Below are positions 20,337-28,559 of a DNA stretch of 64,000 nt, one piece after another (within the stretch, counting starts at the first letter, position 1; the number at the start of each line of letters is the position of its first letter). Position numbers and translations under genes: made by a program. The stretch comes from Halisarca cf. caerulea. Lineage: Eukaryota > Porifera > Demospongiae > Chondrillida > Halisarcidae. The notes beneath the pieces were generated by a model. That model was not told where the DNA came from. It was given only the letters and a program-made list of their open reading frames with translations, and did not search any database. The stretch lies in NCBI GenBank assembly GCA_963170055.1, contig CAUJGJ010000185.1, positions 3,320,275 through 3,384,274 on the forward strand. The letters run 5' to 3'.

Positions 20337-20958
20337 TGTGGTGCTATTTAATGTAAAAGCTTGAGCTAAAAACATACTACCTTGACGTACAGACTCATGC
20401 AAGTGCAAAACATTTGGGTACCGTATGATTAGTGAGATCACTAACCTTTTATGCTTAATCGTATCTTTGATGAAGTCCATCACTTTAAAGTATGGCCATG
20501 TTGAGATTATGACCACACCACCTGCATCTCCTGACTTCTTGTCGCGGACCTTTTTGTCTTCACGGACATACTTTTCCCTTAATGATTTCCACTTCGTTTT
20601 ACAATCTTGTGAACTAAACTCTCCTCCAACCTGAGCACAGTGGAAAAAAAATGTTTCTTAAATTTGTATATACACCTGCCAATATATACTATAATATTGC
20701 TATAGTGCTGGTATAATAAAATTATATGTTGTTCCTTTTCACACATATTCCTGGCTTTAGTAGGGTATACTGTGAAGTTTGTTTAGTAATGCAACTTGTA
20801 ATCCTAGCAAGAATAAAGCTGATCTGAAAGTCTATATAATATACAGGCCTGGCCTGTCATGCACCAGCTCACCTTAACGGCAACTTCTTTCCAGGCGTTC
20901 TCCCTTGCAATTCTATCATGAAAACCTTTGGCTTTCACCTTGAAAAGATGATACATTA

Positions 20959-21831
20959 TAGGGGTCACAATGAAAAATTCATTGCCGTCGGAATCATCCG
21001 AAAATACTGTTTTAGATGAAATTCAGTACGGCGAATCTAATGGTGGTAACCGTTTTTCGATTGGTCGAAGTATGACCAAGTTATGCATAACAAGCGATTC
21101 GAGTTTAAAAAACTCGTGGGCCGCCCACGGCCCTGGAAACTCGAATCGCTTGGAAATCGTCTTCGAAGAACTCTTCTGGTCGAAAAGACTCTTCGCTGAT
21201 AAAATCAGAAGCGAACGAATGAATTTTACCGAAATATAGCCGAAAGATTACATACCGACTTCGCGTCCGCCATGTTGTTGACATATATATATATATATAT
21301 ATCTAGACATCGTTCCGGACGTTCCGGACACTTCCGGTGAAAGTAAAAACAATATAGGGCCGCCTTCCGGCGGCCCAAAAATTAATCAAAATTGTGGTGC
21401 AACGCGCGCGAGAAAACTACTTTCCACCAATGCGGAGTTAAATGAAATGGATCCAAAATTGTAGCAGATACTCACTACTGTCATGATCGACTAGGAAAGG
21501 CGTATTTCGGACAGTTATCCTTGCATTTGTCGGAGGGGGGTCTCCGAAATTTCCACACTAAACGTCCTTACAAGCTCGAAACATACGCGAAACAAACCCT
21601 TACGCTGTGCAAGGATGATCCATCCCTCGGCTATCCATAGCAGAAAATTGGGGGAGATTGCTCTACTTAAACCACCTGCGTTGCAGCAAAATATGATTTT
21701 ACGCATAACTTGGTCATACTTCAACCAATCGAAAAACGGTCATCACCATTAGATTCGCCGTACTGACTTTCATCTAAAACATTATTTTCGGATGTTTCCG
21801 ATAGCAATGATATTTTTCATTGTGACCCCTA
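20959..21831. mobile_element. Same MITE family, copy 2, carrying an insertion
   Basis: In opposite orientation to copies 1 and 3, with target duplication TACATTA (20,952-20,958 and 21,832-21,838). It lies in intron 1 of the MADF gene, about 14 bp from the exon 2 acceptor. Its length is 585 bp plus a 286-bp insert and an extra AA. Interior sequence shared with the other copies includes the TTCGATTGGT and CGCGCGCG blocks. Confidence 0.9.
21091..21376. mobile_element. 286-bp insertion nested in MITE copy 2
   Basis: Absent from copies 1 and 3, with AA duplicated at the junction. It begins with a hairpin whose 16-bp stem CAAGCGATTCGAGTTT pairs with AAACTCGAATCGCTTG around a loop with GGGCCGCCCACGGCCC. 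It ends with another GC-rich hairpin (GGGCCGCCTTCCGGCGGCCC) and contains a TA run near 21,290. No ORF or known family is recognised. Confidence 0.75.
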
Positions 21832-22192
21832 TACATTATCTAAGATATGCGCTTGAAGCTCTAATTTATGTGTCTTGATCGAAGTTCGTACCTTCCAAAC
21901 ACAAGGATATTCGCGTACAGCTTCGATAAGCTTCTCTACATCCATTTCGCGCCAAATTGGGACCACGTGGCAGGTAGTTATCGACTGATTTCATTGGTCA
22001 AAAGGTGTGAAGGCGTTTCGTTCATGACGGTAGAATAGAAATCGTTTCTATTCAAACCGTACGTTTCGTTTCGTTTCGTATCCGTCCGCCATTTTCGTAC
22101 GGTCGTATCGTGTTCACAAACATACGAAACGACGAAACGTCACGAAACGAAACGAAAATACCTGCTTTCGTCATATTGTGAACCCGCCTTAA

Positions 22193-22439
22193 GTATAGGT
22201 TATACAATGGGAACGGAAGGTTAACCCTTTATTGTCTGAAGACCACTTTTGTGGCTTGCGGCTAGCTGTCGGCGATAATCAAAAATCTTCGCATCTGCTC
22301 AAAATTTATATCATTATGTAGCTCGTGCATAATGTATTTCACACGAGCAATTTCAATGCCATACTACGTCTAGGTAATAGAATAAAAGGCTCTAAAGTAT
22401 AAGCGAAAACGCAAATGTATGCCAAGAAACGCACGTATA
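22193..22439. other. Spacer with a fragment of the hairpin repeat
   Basis: GTATAGGTTATACAATGGGAACGGAAGGTT immediately right of the Harbinger end matches half of the hairpin at 24,664-24,760. The Harbinger element may therefore have inserted into a member of that family. Nothing else is recognised. Confidence 0.5.
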
Positions 22440-23024
22440 TAGGGGTCACAATGAAAAATATCATTGCTGTCGGAAACATCCGAAAATAATGTTTTAGATG
22501 AAAGTCAGTACGGCGAATCTAATGGTGGTGACCGTTTTTCGATTGGTTGAAGTATGACCAAGTTATGCGTAAAATCATATTTTGCTGCAACGCAGGTGGT
22601 TTAAGTAGAGCAATCTCCCCCAATTTTCTGCTATGGATAGCCGAGGGATGGATCATCCTTGCACAGCGTGAGGGTTTGTTTCGCGTATGTTTCGAGCTTG
22701 TAAGGACGTTTAGTGTGGAAATTTCGGAGACCCCCCTCCGACAAATGCAAGGATAACTGTCCGAAATACGCCTTTCCCAGTCGATCATGACAGTGGTGAG
22801 TATCTGCTACAATTTTGGATCCATTTCATTTACCTCCGCATTGGTGGAAAGTAGTTTTCTCGCGCGCGTTGCACCACAATTTTGATTAATTTTTATGCAT
22901 AACTCGGTCATACTTCGACCAATCGAAAAACGGTTACCACCATTAGATTCGCCGTACTGAATTTCATCTAAAACAGTATTTTCGGCTGATTCCGACGGCA
23001 ATGAATTTTTCATTGTGACCCCTA
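22440..23024. mobile_element. Same MITE family, copy 3
   Basis: Stands outside the Harbinger-like element, 585 bp, with target duplication ACGTATA (22,433-22,439 and 23,025-23,031). It is nearly identical to copy 1 (differences such as CACAGCGTGAGG against CACAGCATGAGG), so the insertions look recent. Confidence 0.9.
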
Positions 23025-23072
23025 ACGTATACAATGATTATACGAAATTATGCGGAGATAACCACAAAATAA

Positions 23073-23211
23073 AATGGCCGCTCCTCGATACGGAAGAATT
23101 GAAGGCGCACGATTTCATCTTTCTGAGAACAAATTATGCTTTGCAAGGTTTAAGAAAGCTTCGAAGATGATTAAAAAGGTTTCTGTTACAAATGCGGAAG
23201 GTAAAGAATAG
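23073..23211 (+). CDS. Short ORF or first exon, unrecognised
   Basis: ATG with a good context (AAAATGGCCGC) opens a 46-residue frame, basic and soluble (starts MAAPRYGRIEG, then KKASKMIKKVSV). A possible donor, GGAAG|GTAAAG, sits near its end, so it could be a first exon interrupted by the neighbouring repeats. No domain is recognised. Confidence 0.25.
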
Positions 23212-23297
23212 TGAAAGTCAGGTAGCGAGGGTAGAGCCACTAAAGTGGTCTTTAGGCAACAACGGGTATGCGAAAAATCGTAATGCAGGCATTAAAA

Positions 23298-23933
23298 GGT
23301 TAGTATAGGTTATACATAGTCTAGCTAGCTAGACCGTCTCCGCTAATGGGAACGGGAGGTTTAGCGATTTACACATCGCTAAACCTTCCGTTCTCATGGT
23401 ATAACTATCTTGTACCATGATGCTGGACATCCGAAGGCGTAGCCTGAGGATGTCGTAACCGTTTACTTTCCACATATTTCTACTGCGCTGCGAATAGGGA
23501 GATGGCTGATCCTTTCCTATCTGAATTATTTTGCAATTGCCTTCAATCCTAGTCCATTCCTTAACTGATAGGGCCGCTTACGACCAGCCAACGATTAGCT
23601 AATATGACCGCCTACAGCTGAGCCCTACAGTTCATTGACCAGAATGCCTCCATCCTGTCATTCGCTGATGATCGAAATGCTTCCGTCCACCCGTTTACTG
23701 ATCCGAACGCCTTTAGCCAACTGTCTATAGATCTGCCGATCTGATCGCCTCCATCCAGCCATACTGTGACGAACGCCTCCATCCAACCGTCTGCTGATGC
23801 GAACCCCTAACCGGTGGTTGAGTGGACGTGTTCAGGTCGCAAGCAGCCGTATCAGCTAAGGGATGGACAAAAAACTCATCTGGATTGAAGGTAATCGCCA
23901 ATTCTGATAGGAAAGGATCAGTCATCTCCGTCC
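23298..23933. mobile_element. Partial inverted-repeat element of the MADPFLSEL family (+ orientation)
   Basis: Begins with a hairpin (23,350-23,397, GGTTTAGCGAT/ATCGCTAAACC) and the apex motif at 23,426-23,454. The main part, 23,497-23,933, has its own inverted ends GAGATGGCTGATCCTTTCCT / AGGAAAGGATCAGTCATCTC. Each inverted end reads as the start of a short ORF, M(A/T)DPFLSEL. The interior reads as degenerate 11-residue units (DQNASILSFAD, DRNASVHPFTD, DPNAFSQLSID). A related element in the opposite orientation follows at once. Confidence 0.65.
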
Positions 23934-23953
23934 ACATTGTGGTATAACAATAA

Positions 23954-24881
23954 TTGTACCATGATGCGTGGGTGTATCCTTTGATGTGGCTGGGTGTATA
24001 ATTCACTAACCCACCTCATTAAGAATTCATGAGGTGTATATTCTAGTCAGCTAGCGCAGTTCATTTTTCGGCCTTTTTTATTGTTGTACCACACTGTGAA
24101 CCGGCAGAGATGGCTGATCCTTTCCTTTCAGAATTCGCTATTGCCTTCAATCCAGATGAGTTTCGGTCCATCCCTGAGCTGATACGGCCGCTTGCGACCT
24201 GAACACGTCCACCCAACCATCAGTTAGGAGTTCGCATCCACAGACGGGTGGATGGAGGCGTTCGTGTTAGTAAACAGCTGGATTGAGGCGGTCAGATCAT
24301 AGACCATCTAAACTACGTAACAGACAGTTAGCTAAAGGCGTTTGGATCAGTAAACAGGTGAATGGAAGCATTTTAATCATCAGCAAATGGCGGGATAGAG
24401 GCATTCTGTATGGTCAATGAACAGCTGGCTGTAGGCGGTCATATTAGCTGATCGTTGGGTGGAGGTACGTGGTCAGGTCATAAGCGGCCCTATCCGCTAA
24501 GGAATGGACCAGGATTGAAGGTAATTGCAAAATAATTCTGATAGGAAAGGATCAGCCATCTCCCCATTTGTGACGCGGTAGAAATAGGTAGGAAAAGAAC
24601 GGTTACGACATCCTCAGGCTACGCCTTCGGATGTCCAGCATCATGGTACAAGATAGTTATACAAGGGGAACGGAAGGTTTAGCGATTCACACCTTCGGGC
24701 TCTGCCCTCAGGTGTGTAAATCGCTAAACCTCCCATTCCCATTGTATAACCTATACAAAAAGGCGGAAAAATGAACTGTGCTAGCTGAAAGGAATATGCA
24801 CCTCATGAATTCTTAATGAGGTGGATTAGTGAATTATACACCCAGCCACATCAAAGGATACACCCACGCATCATGGTACAA
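23954..24881. mobile_element. 928-bp inverted-repeat element of the MADPFLSEL family (- orientation)
   Basis: Terminal inverted repeats of about 120 bp start TTGTACCATGATGCGTGGGT and include CACCTCATTAAGAATTCATG. The inner part, 24,105-24,581, has subterminal inverted blocks (GAGATGGCTGATCCTTTCCT) like the neighbour at 23,298. The right half carries hairpins at 24,607-24,635 and 24,664-24,742. Relative to 23,298-23,933 the two form a large imperfect palindrome. Related fragments lie at 18,406-18,451 and 31,615-32,045. Confidence 0.75.
24110..24202 (+). CDS. Recurrent short ORF starting MADPFLSE
   Basis: Thirty codons: MADPFLSEFAIAFNPDEF then SIPELIRPLAT and TGA. The same opening recurs at about 23,502 (+), 23,930 (-), 24,577 (-) and 31,876 (-). 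In the 23,930 copy the frame stays open beyond the stop position, with NTSTQPP. Because the ORF start coincides with the subterminal inverted repeat, its conservation may reflect DNA structure and not protein function. I do not recognise the peptide. Confidence 0.3.
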   Translation: MADPFLSEFAIAFNPDEFRSIPELIRPLAT

Positions 24882-25760
24882 ATCAGCGAAAAGTTTGAAA
24901 TCTTGCGCAGTGATATAAAATGGCCGTCGCAGTGATATAAAATGGCTGTCGCTGAACAGCGGGCGGCGCTATCAACGCCTCATTGTATTCTTATTAGATC
25001 CATGATGATATAGGTGTGAAAGAAGGTATATGCTTGTCCGCTGCCTTTATTTTGTCTTCGTTTCCGTTTGTATGTGCCTGTAGCTACCTGACGATGGTTG
25101 AGGAAAGTCGCCCGATTCGTTTGTTTTGGTTCGCAAGCGTCCGGATTTCGAGCAACTTGTCCCATCAAACGTGGCAGATGTTGTTAGAAAAGAAATATGC
25201 AACACTTCAGAGGAAGAAACCGCTCACGTGTCTGTGTCATTGCCTGGCCTGTTTGGCTTGGCAATCAGTAGAACTTTAAAGTGCTAATTGCAATCTAGGG
25301 TCTATACTCAGGTCTATCACTAGTTAACTTGAACAAAAAAAACAGAGGCACTGGATGAGGACCCGCAAAAATAAAAACGCAAAAACCGCGAATTTGCGAC
25401 ATCCGCGAAAGTTTAAGCCCGCAAAAATTAGAGCGTGTACGGTATATTAGGTGTACATGGAACACTTCATTAACACTATTGATCCTATTGACAGCCTGAT
25501 CTCGCTAACGGGAACCTTCACAGGTCCTGAAGACCAACAAACATTTTATAGTTATTGAAGTTCTGGTTGTCAAGAGACATTACAGTACTACACTATACAC
25601 AGGGGACTCTGAATGCAGTGCTATAATGGGAGTTCAAGTTATACCATAATTCTAATTAAGGGGATTCAACAGTATTGTTAGCTCTTTTGCAATCCCATGC
25701 AAGCAAGCCTGTATTTGTTTTAAACTGGATACCTACATCCAGGTAAAAATGCAGATCTCT
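24882..25760. other. No firm gene; MITE remnant
   Basis: A frame reading SPDSFVLVRKRPDFEQLVPS then NVADVVRKEI, at about 25,105-25,280 (+), looks protein-like but lacks a start or a clear acceptor. Bases 24,902-24,955 contain a short direct duplication (AGTGATATAAAATGGC). Bases about 25,345-25,450, with CGCAAAAACCGCGAATTTGC and ending GTGTACGGTA, resemble one end of a TA-target MITE. The other end was not found. Confidence 0.35.
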
Positions 25761-25763
25761 TAC

Positions 25764-26162
25764 CTGCACTTGTGGAGACTTGTGGACTGCAGCTTCAGCT
25801 CGAAGTCTCTTAGGGGTGGACATCGCTAGTGGTGTTGGAAATGGAGGTCTGCTCCTCCTTGAAGGTGTATCCAGGCCCATGGTGGAAGCTGATGGCAGGT
25901 GGTTGCTCAAAAACTGCTGTATTTGCTCCCATTTCACCTTTAGCTTGAGATACTCCTCCAAGTACCCAGAACATGAGCTGCATATGTAGCTGCCAGCACT
26001 GAATAAGTCATCCAACGAGACGTCCTGACCCCTTTCTTCGCGATAAAAGGCTTCAATGTTCGTTCTTGCAGTCTTGCCTGTCGCACTAGTGCCCGAAAGT
26101 AGGACACGTCGTCTCCTGTCCCTTACAGGAGTCCCACAGACATAACAGGCTGCTTGCTCCAT
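25764..26162 (-). CDS. First exon of a Cys-motif (ZAD-like) protein
   Basis: ATG at 26,162 through donor GTGCAG|GTAAGA at 25,764 gives 133 codons. The N terminus has paired cysteines, ACYVCGTPV, and about 50 residues later YICSSCSGYLEE, a C-x2-C...C-x2-C spacing like insect ZAD and related zinc-binding dimerisation domains. This is followed by LKLKVKWEQIQQFLSN (helical) and a Pro/Ser/Arg-rich linker. The family name is a guess from spacing alone. Downstream exons on the minus strand were not identified and may be lost in the repeats, so the gene may be partial. It is a possible chromatin or transposon-related DNA-binding protein. Confidence 0.5.
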
Positions 26163-26315
26163 CCAGAGCGCCGTAAAGCGACATGAAAGTAGTATGGAGC
26201 GATTATGCGTACATCGCCACGTCGATCTCATCAAGTATGCAAATATGAAGTGATAAAATGTGCTTTGTGGTCGAAAAATGTGTGTGGGTGGAAGAGTTTT
26301 TGAAGACGCGGAAGA

Positions 26316-26355
26316 CCAGACCCTTTCTCGCCGTATGTGGGCGAGTAGGGTCTGG
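26316..26355. repeat. Short hairpin CCAGACCC...GGGTCTGG
   Basis: CCAGACCC and CTCGCC pair with GGCGAG and GGGTCTGG around a short loop. A similar AGCCAGACCC...CTCGCC string lies at about 18,460-18,480. Likely the end of a small repeat. It sits 150 bp upstream of the Cys-motif gene start. Confidence 0.5.
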
Positions 26356-26549
26356 CCACTCGAGACAAATACTCTCCTTGAATATGATGATAGTGCCACT
26401 GAAATTGTTCCACTTCTTGACATTACATGGTTCCTGACAAAGCAGTCATCCAAGCCATATTTGCCTCCCCTATCTCAGCCTCCTTTTCTTCCTCTGAAGA
26501 AAAAACGGGAAGAGGCCAAACAGCACAAAACTTGTAACTTGGACCCCAG

Positions 26550-27165
26550 ATCAGTACTAGGTTATGCAGATGACACCACTATACTATCAGAATCAAAGAG
26601 TGAACATCAAAGCGCCCTCTCTGACCTTGATCTCAAATGCTCTGATTTAGGTCTGGAAATCCATTCAGACAAAGGCGTGTCATACATCTATAATGGTTCA
26701 AACATAGGCAAGAAGACCACCTTCAGAATCCACCATGGCCAAACCCCTCAACATATCATCAGGCCCCACCACATTTTTAGGGCAAACCTTAGCATGCTCT
26801 TTACCCAGCACATGCAAATCTGCTGGTAAAAAGTTGAATGACCGTCTTTTCTCTGCAATGGATCAGATTGATAAATTAAAGATCAGAGGAGAATTTAAAA
26901 TTTGGATTTACAAATCCTATCTTGTCCCATCATTAAGATTTCACTTGCAAGTTGATGCTATCACTGAACCATTCATCAAAGGATTACAGAGAAAAGCTAC
27001 ACAATATCTTAAGAGATGGCTACATCTCCCTAGATGTGCCACTCTGGCAGCTATTTTTCACCCAGAGGTGTGCAATTTCCCTATCTACCCCATGCCCAAC
27101 AGAGAACTAAATTTTGACTTCTTGCCCAGATCCATGTATCGTCTGACCCTCACTTCTCAAAGAAC
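26550..27165 (+). pseudogene. R2/NeSL-like reverse transcriptase fragment
   Basis: Two overlapping frames (a frameshift near 26,800) give LGYADDTTILSES (catalytic YADD), LGLEIHSDK, then KKLNDRLFSAMD, IWIYKSYLVPSLRFHLQVD and IKGLQRKATQYLKRWLHLPR with CATLAAIFHPEV. The long thumb with K(Y/W)LKxWLxLPR is typical of reverse transcriptases from elements with a restriction-like endonuclease (R2, NeSL, Hero groups). N-terminal motifs are missing. The fragment ends where a CR1-like element begins. A matching endonuclease-type fragment lies at 61,855-62,335. Confidence 0.65.
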
Positions 27166-27409
27166 ATAGATCTCTCCTAAACTCAGGCACCGAATCTAAA
27201 GAAATCAAAATGAACACGACAAAGGGAGAACTGCTAGTCAACAACACCCTGCACGGTAGAGTAAACAGGCAGACAAACACATTTGTGTATGCTACAGACT
27301 TGCCCCCACATGACGTCAACACTCCAGAAAGTGACTCGGAACCTGATTCCCAACCTGACCCGCACCATAATGGAGCCTCCTCCCAGAACTGACTCCCAAA
27401 TTATGGCTC

Positions 27410-28545
27410 CCACATATGTACATATAGGTCTTGGGAACGCACATAGCATTTGTAACAAACTTGATTTTATACAATTCCTGGCATACTCAAAATCATTGGA
27501 CATTGTGTGCATCACTGATCATGAATCTTGGCTCTCAGACAAATTCAATGACAATGAAATGCTACCAAATAAGTATACACACTCTATCAATGTGATCGTG
27601 GATCACACGGTGGAGGTGTTTTTATTGCCGTATCTGCAAATCTTCACTCAATCATTTTTCATCAGTCACCACCTAACATCGAACTTATCATAATAAGAAT
27701 ACTGAACATCACCATTCACAATTGTCTTTATCTGTTGCACCTCTATATATCCCACCAAATAGCACGGAGGCCTGCCTCCTTAGAACTGATATCAAGTCTA
27801 GATCTAATACCTCAAGGAACTGTCATTATTATTCTAGGTGACTTCAACTCTCTTGACATTGAATGGTCCTCGTGTACCGGTACGTCCCACAGCAGCTCCA
27901 AATCCTGTGACTACATAATTAGCAAATATCTGATCCAATTTGTCTCAGCTCCAACACACATCCATGGAAACTGTCTTGATCTCATGTTTACAGGGGCGTA
28001 GCCAGAAGAAAACTAAGGGGTTTCTTAAAAGCCATGATCATGGGCACATGGTATACAAAAATAGTGGTATCATGGACACATTGTACTATAACAGCCTTTG
28101 CTTACTGTAGCAGAATATTATGGTATGTGTCAACACTGTGGCCACATGCATGCAAGAGAACACCACATGTAAATTTGTAATGGTAGTTTGAAAACTAGTG
28201 TGTCAGACAACTCAGAAACGACTAAAAAGAACACAAAGCATGTATGAATGTAGTAGAACAGCATTTGTTATGTGCTCTCAGTAGAACCACACGTGCAGGT
28301 TAGCCTAGTGCAGGTGCATGCTGGGTGACAATTGGAGAAAGTGTTAGGATTAATTGTATGATTGATTAGCATACTGGTGGCTTCAGATTAAAGGGATTTC
28401 TAATGAGGGGGGTTTCCTGGCAACCAGGAAACAATGGAGCTACGCCCCTGGTTTACAAACAACAATGACATTATCACCAATGTAACAGTTGATCCTGTTT
28501 CTTGCAGTAATAAGTCTGATCACCACCTCATCATTCTAGATATCT
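27410..28545 (+). pseudogene. CR1-like apurinic-type endonuclease region
   Basis: Motifs over three frames: GNAHSICNKLDFIQF, DIVCITDHESWLS (family usual is ITETWL, so the catalytic Glu region is disturbed), GGGVFIAVSANL, LYIPPNST, IIILGDFNSLDIEW (GDFN motif), CLDLMFT then, beyond the 460-bp insertion, NNNDIITNV and NKSDHHLIIL (SDHH, the catalytic Asp-His). This endonuclease nicks target DNA to prime reverse transcription. The reading frame is broken at several points, so it is not functional. Confidence 0.75.
27991..28450. mobile_element. 460-bp DNA transposon (hAT-like ends) in the CR1 endonuclease
   Basis: 12-bp inverted ends CAGGGGCGTAGC/GCTACGCCCCTG flanked by a 5-bp duplication GTTTA (27,986-27,990 and 28,451-28,455). 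CAGGGGCG-type ends are common in hAT-related MITEs, though hAT usually duplicates 8 bp. Deleting the element with one GTTTA joins CLDLMFT to NNNDI in frame, confirming the boundaries. A 21-bp palindrome (GTTTCCTGGCAACCAGGAAAC) lies near the right end. Confidence 0.85.
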
Positions 28546-28559
28546 AAAAACACCACACT

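Larger units (their letters stand above)
19005..21945 (-). pseudogene. MADF/BESS-like DNA-binding protein of the Harbinger element, interrupted
   Basis: Five exons: 21,892-21,945; 20,873-20,938; 20,446-20,630; 19,632-19,751 (with its first 7 bp duplicated at 20,337-20,343); 19,005-19,560. Splice sites and phases agree, giving 326 residues once the MITE in exon 4 is discounted. MADF domain at residues 1-about 95: EKLIEAVREYPCVWK, AWKEVAVKVGGEFSSQDCKTKW, KSLREKYVRE, then TWPYFKVMDFI. Acidic middle, nuclear-signal-like KKKRKIRHG, then a BESS-like helix LSKQQKALAYIEIDRLFYSI and a His/Pro-rich tail. In Harbinger elements such proteins import and target the transposase. MITE copy 1 lies 7 bp inside exon 4, directly after the acceptor, so the message is probably broken. 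Copy 2 enlarges intron 1 from about 70 to about 950 bp. Confidence 0.8.
18504..22188. mobile_element. Harbinger/PIF-like DNA transposon with nested insertions
   Basis: Ends are inverted: GGGTTCACAATATGACGA at the left is mirrored at the right (TCGTCATATTGTGAACCC), and both are flanked by TTAA (18,500-18,503 and 22,189-22,192). Subterminal regions are crowded with CGTTTCG motifs. Harbinger elements normally carry two genes, a DDE transposase and a Myb/SANT/MADF-type DNA-binding partner. Here a transposase first exon (+) converges with a complete-looking MADF gene (-). The catalytic transposase exons are missing between 18,944 and 19,005, so the copy is non-autonomous. Without the two nested MITEs (585 and 873 bp) it would be about 2.2 kb. 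TTAA could alternatively be read as a 3-bp TWA target. Confidence 0.78.

Noticed and set aside
25016..25279. 87-codon ORF with a hydrophobic start, possible secreted protein
   Set aside because: A different frame over the same bases looks more protein-like, and neither has supporting splice sites or a recognised domain.
26260..26829. Single gene of 189 codons
   Set aside because: The frame runs from upstream sequence of the Cys-motif gene through a hairpin into a retrotransposon reverse transcriptase. Only the YADD part has family support.
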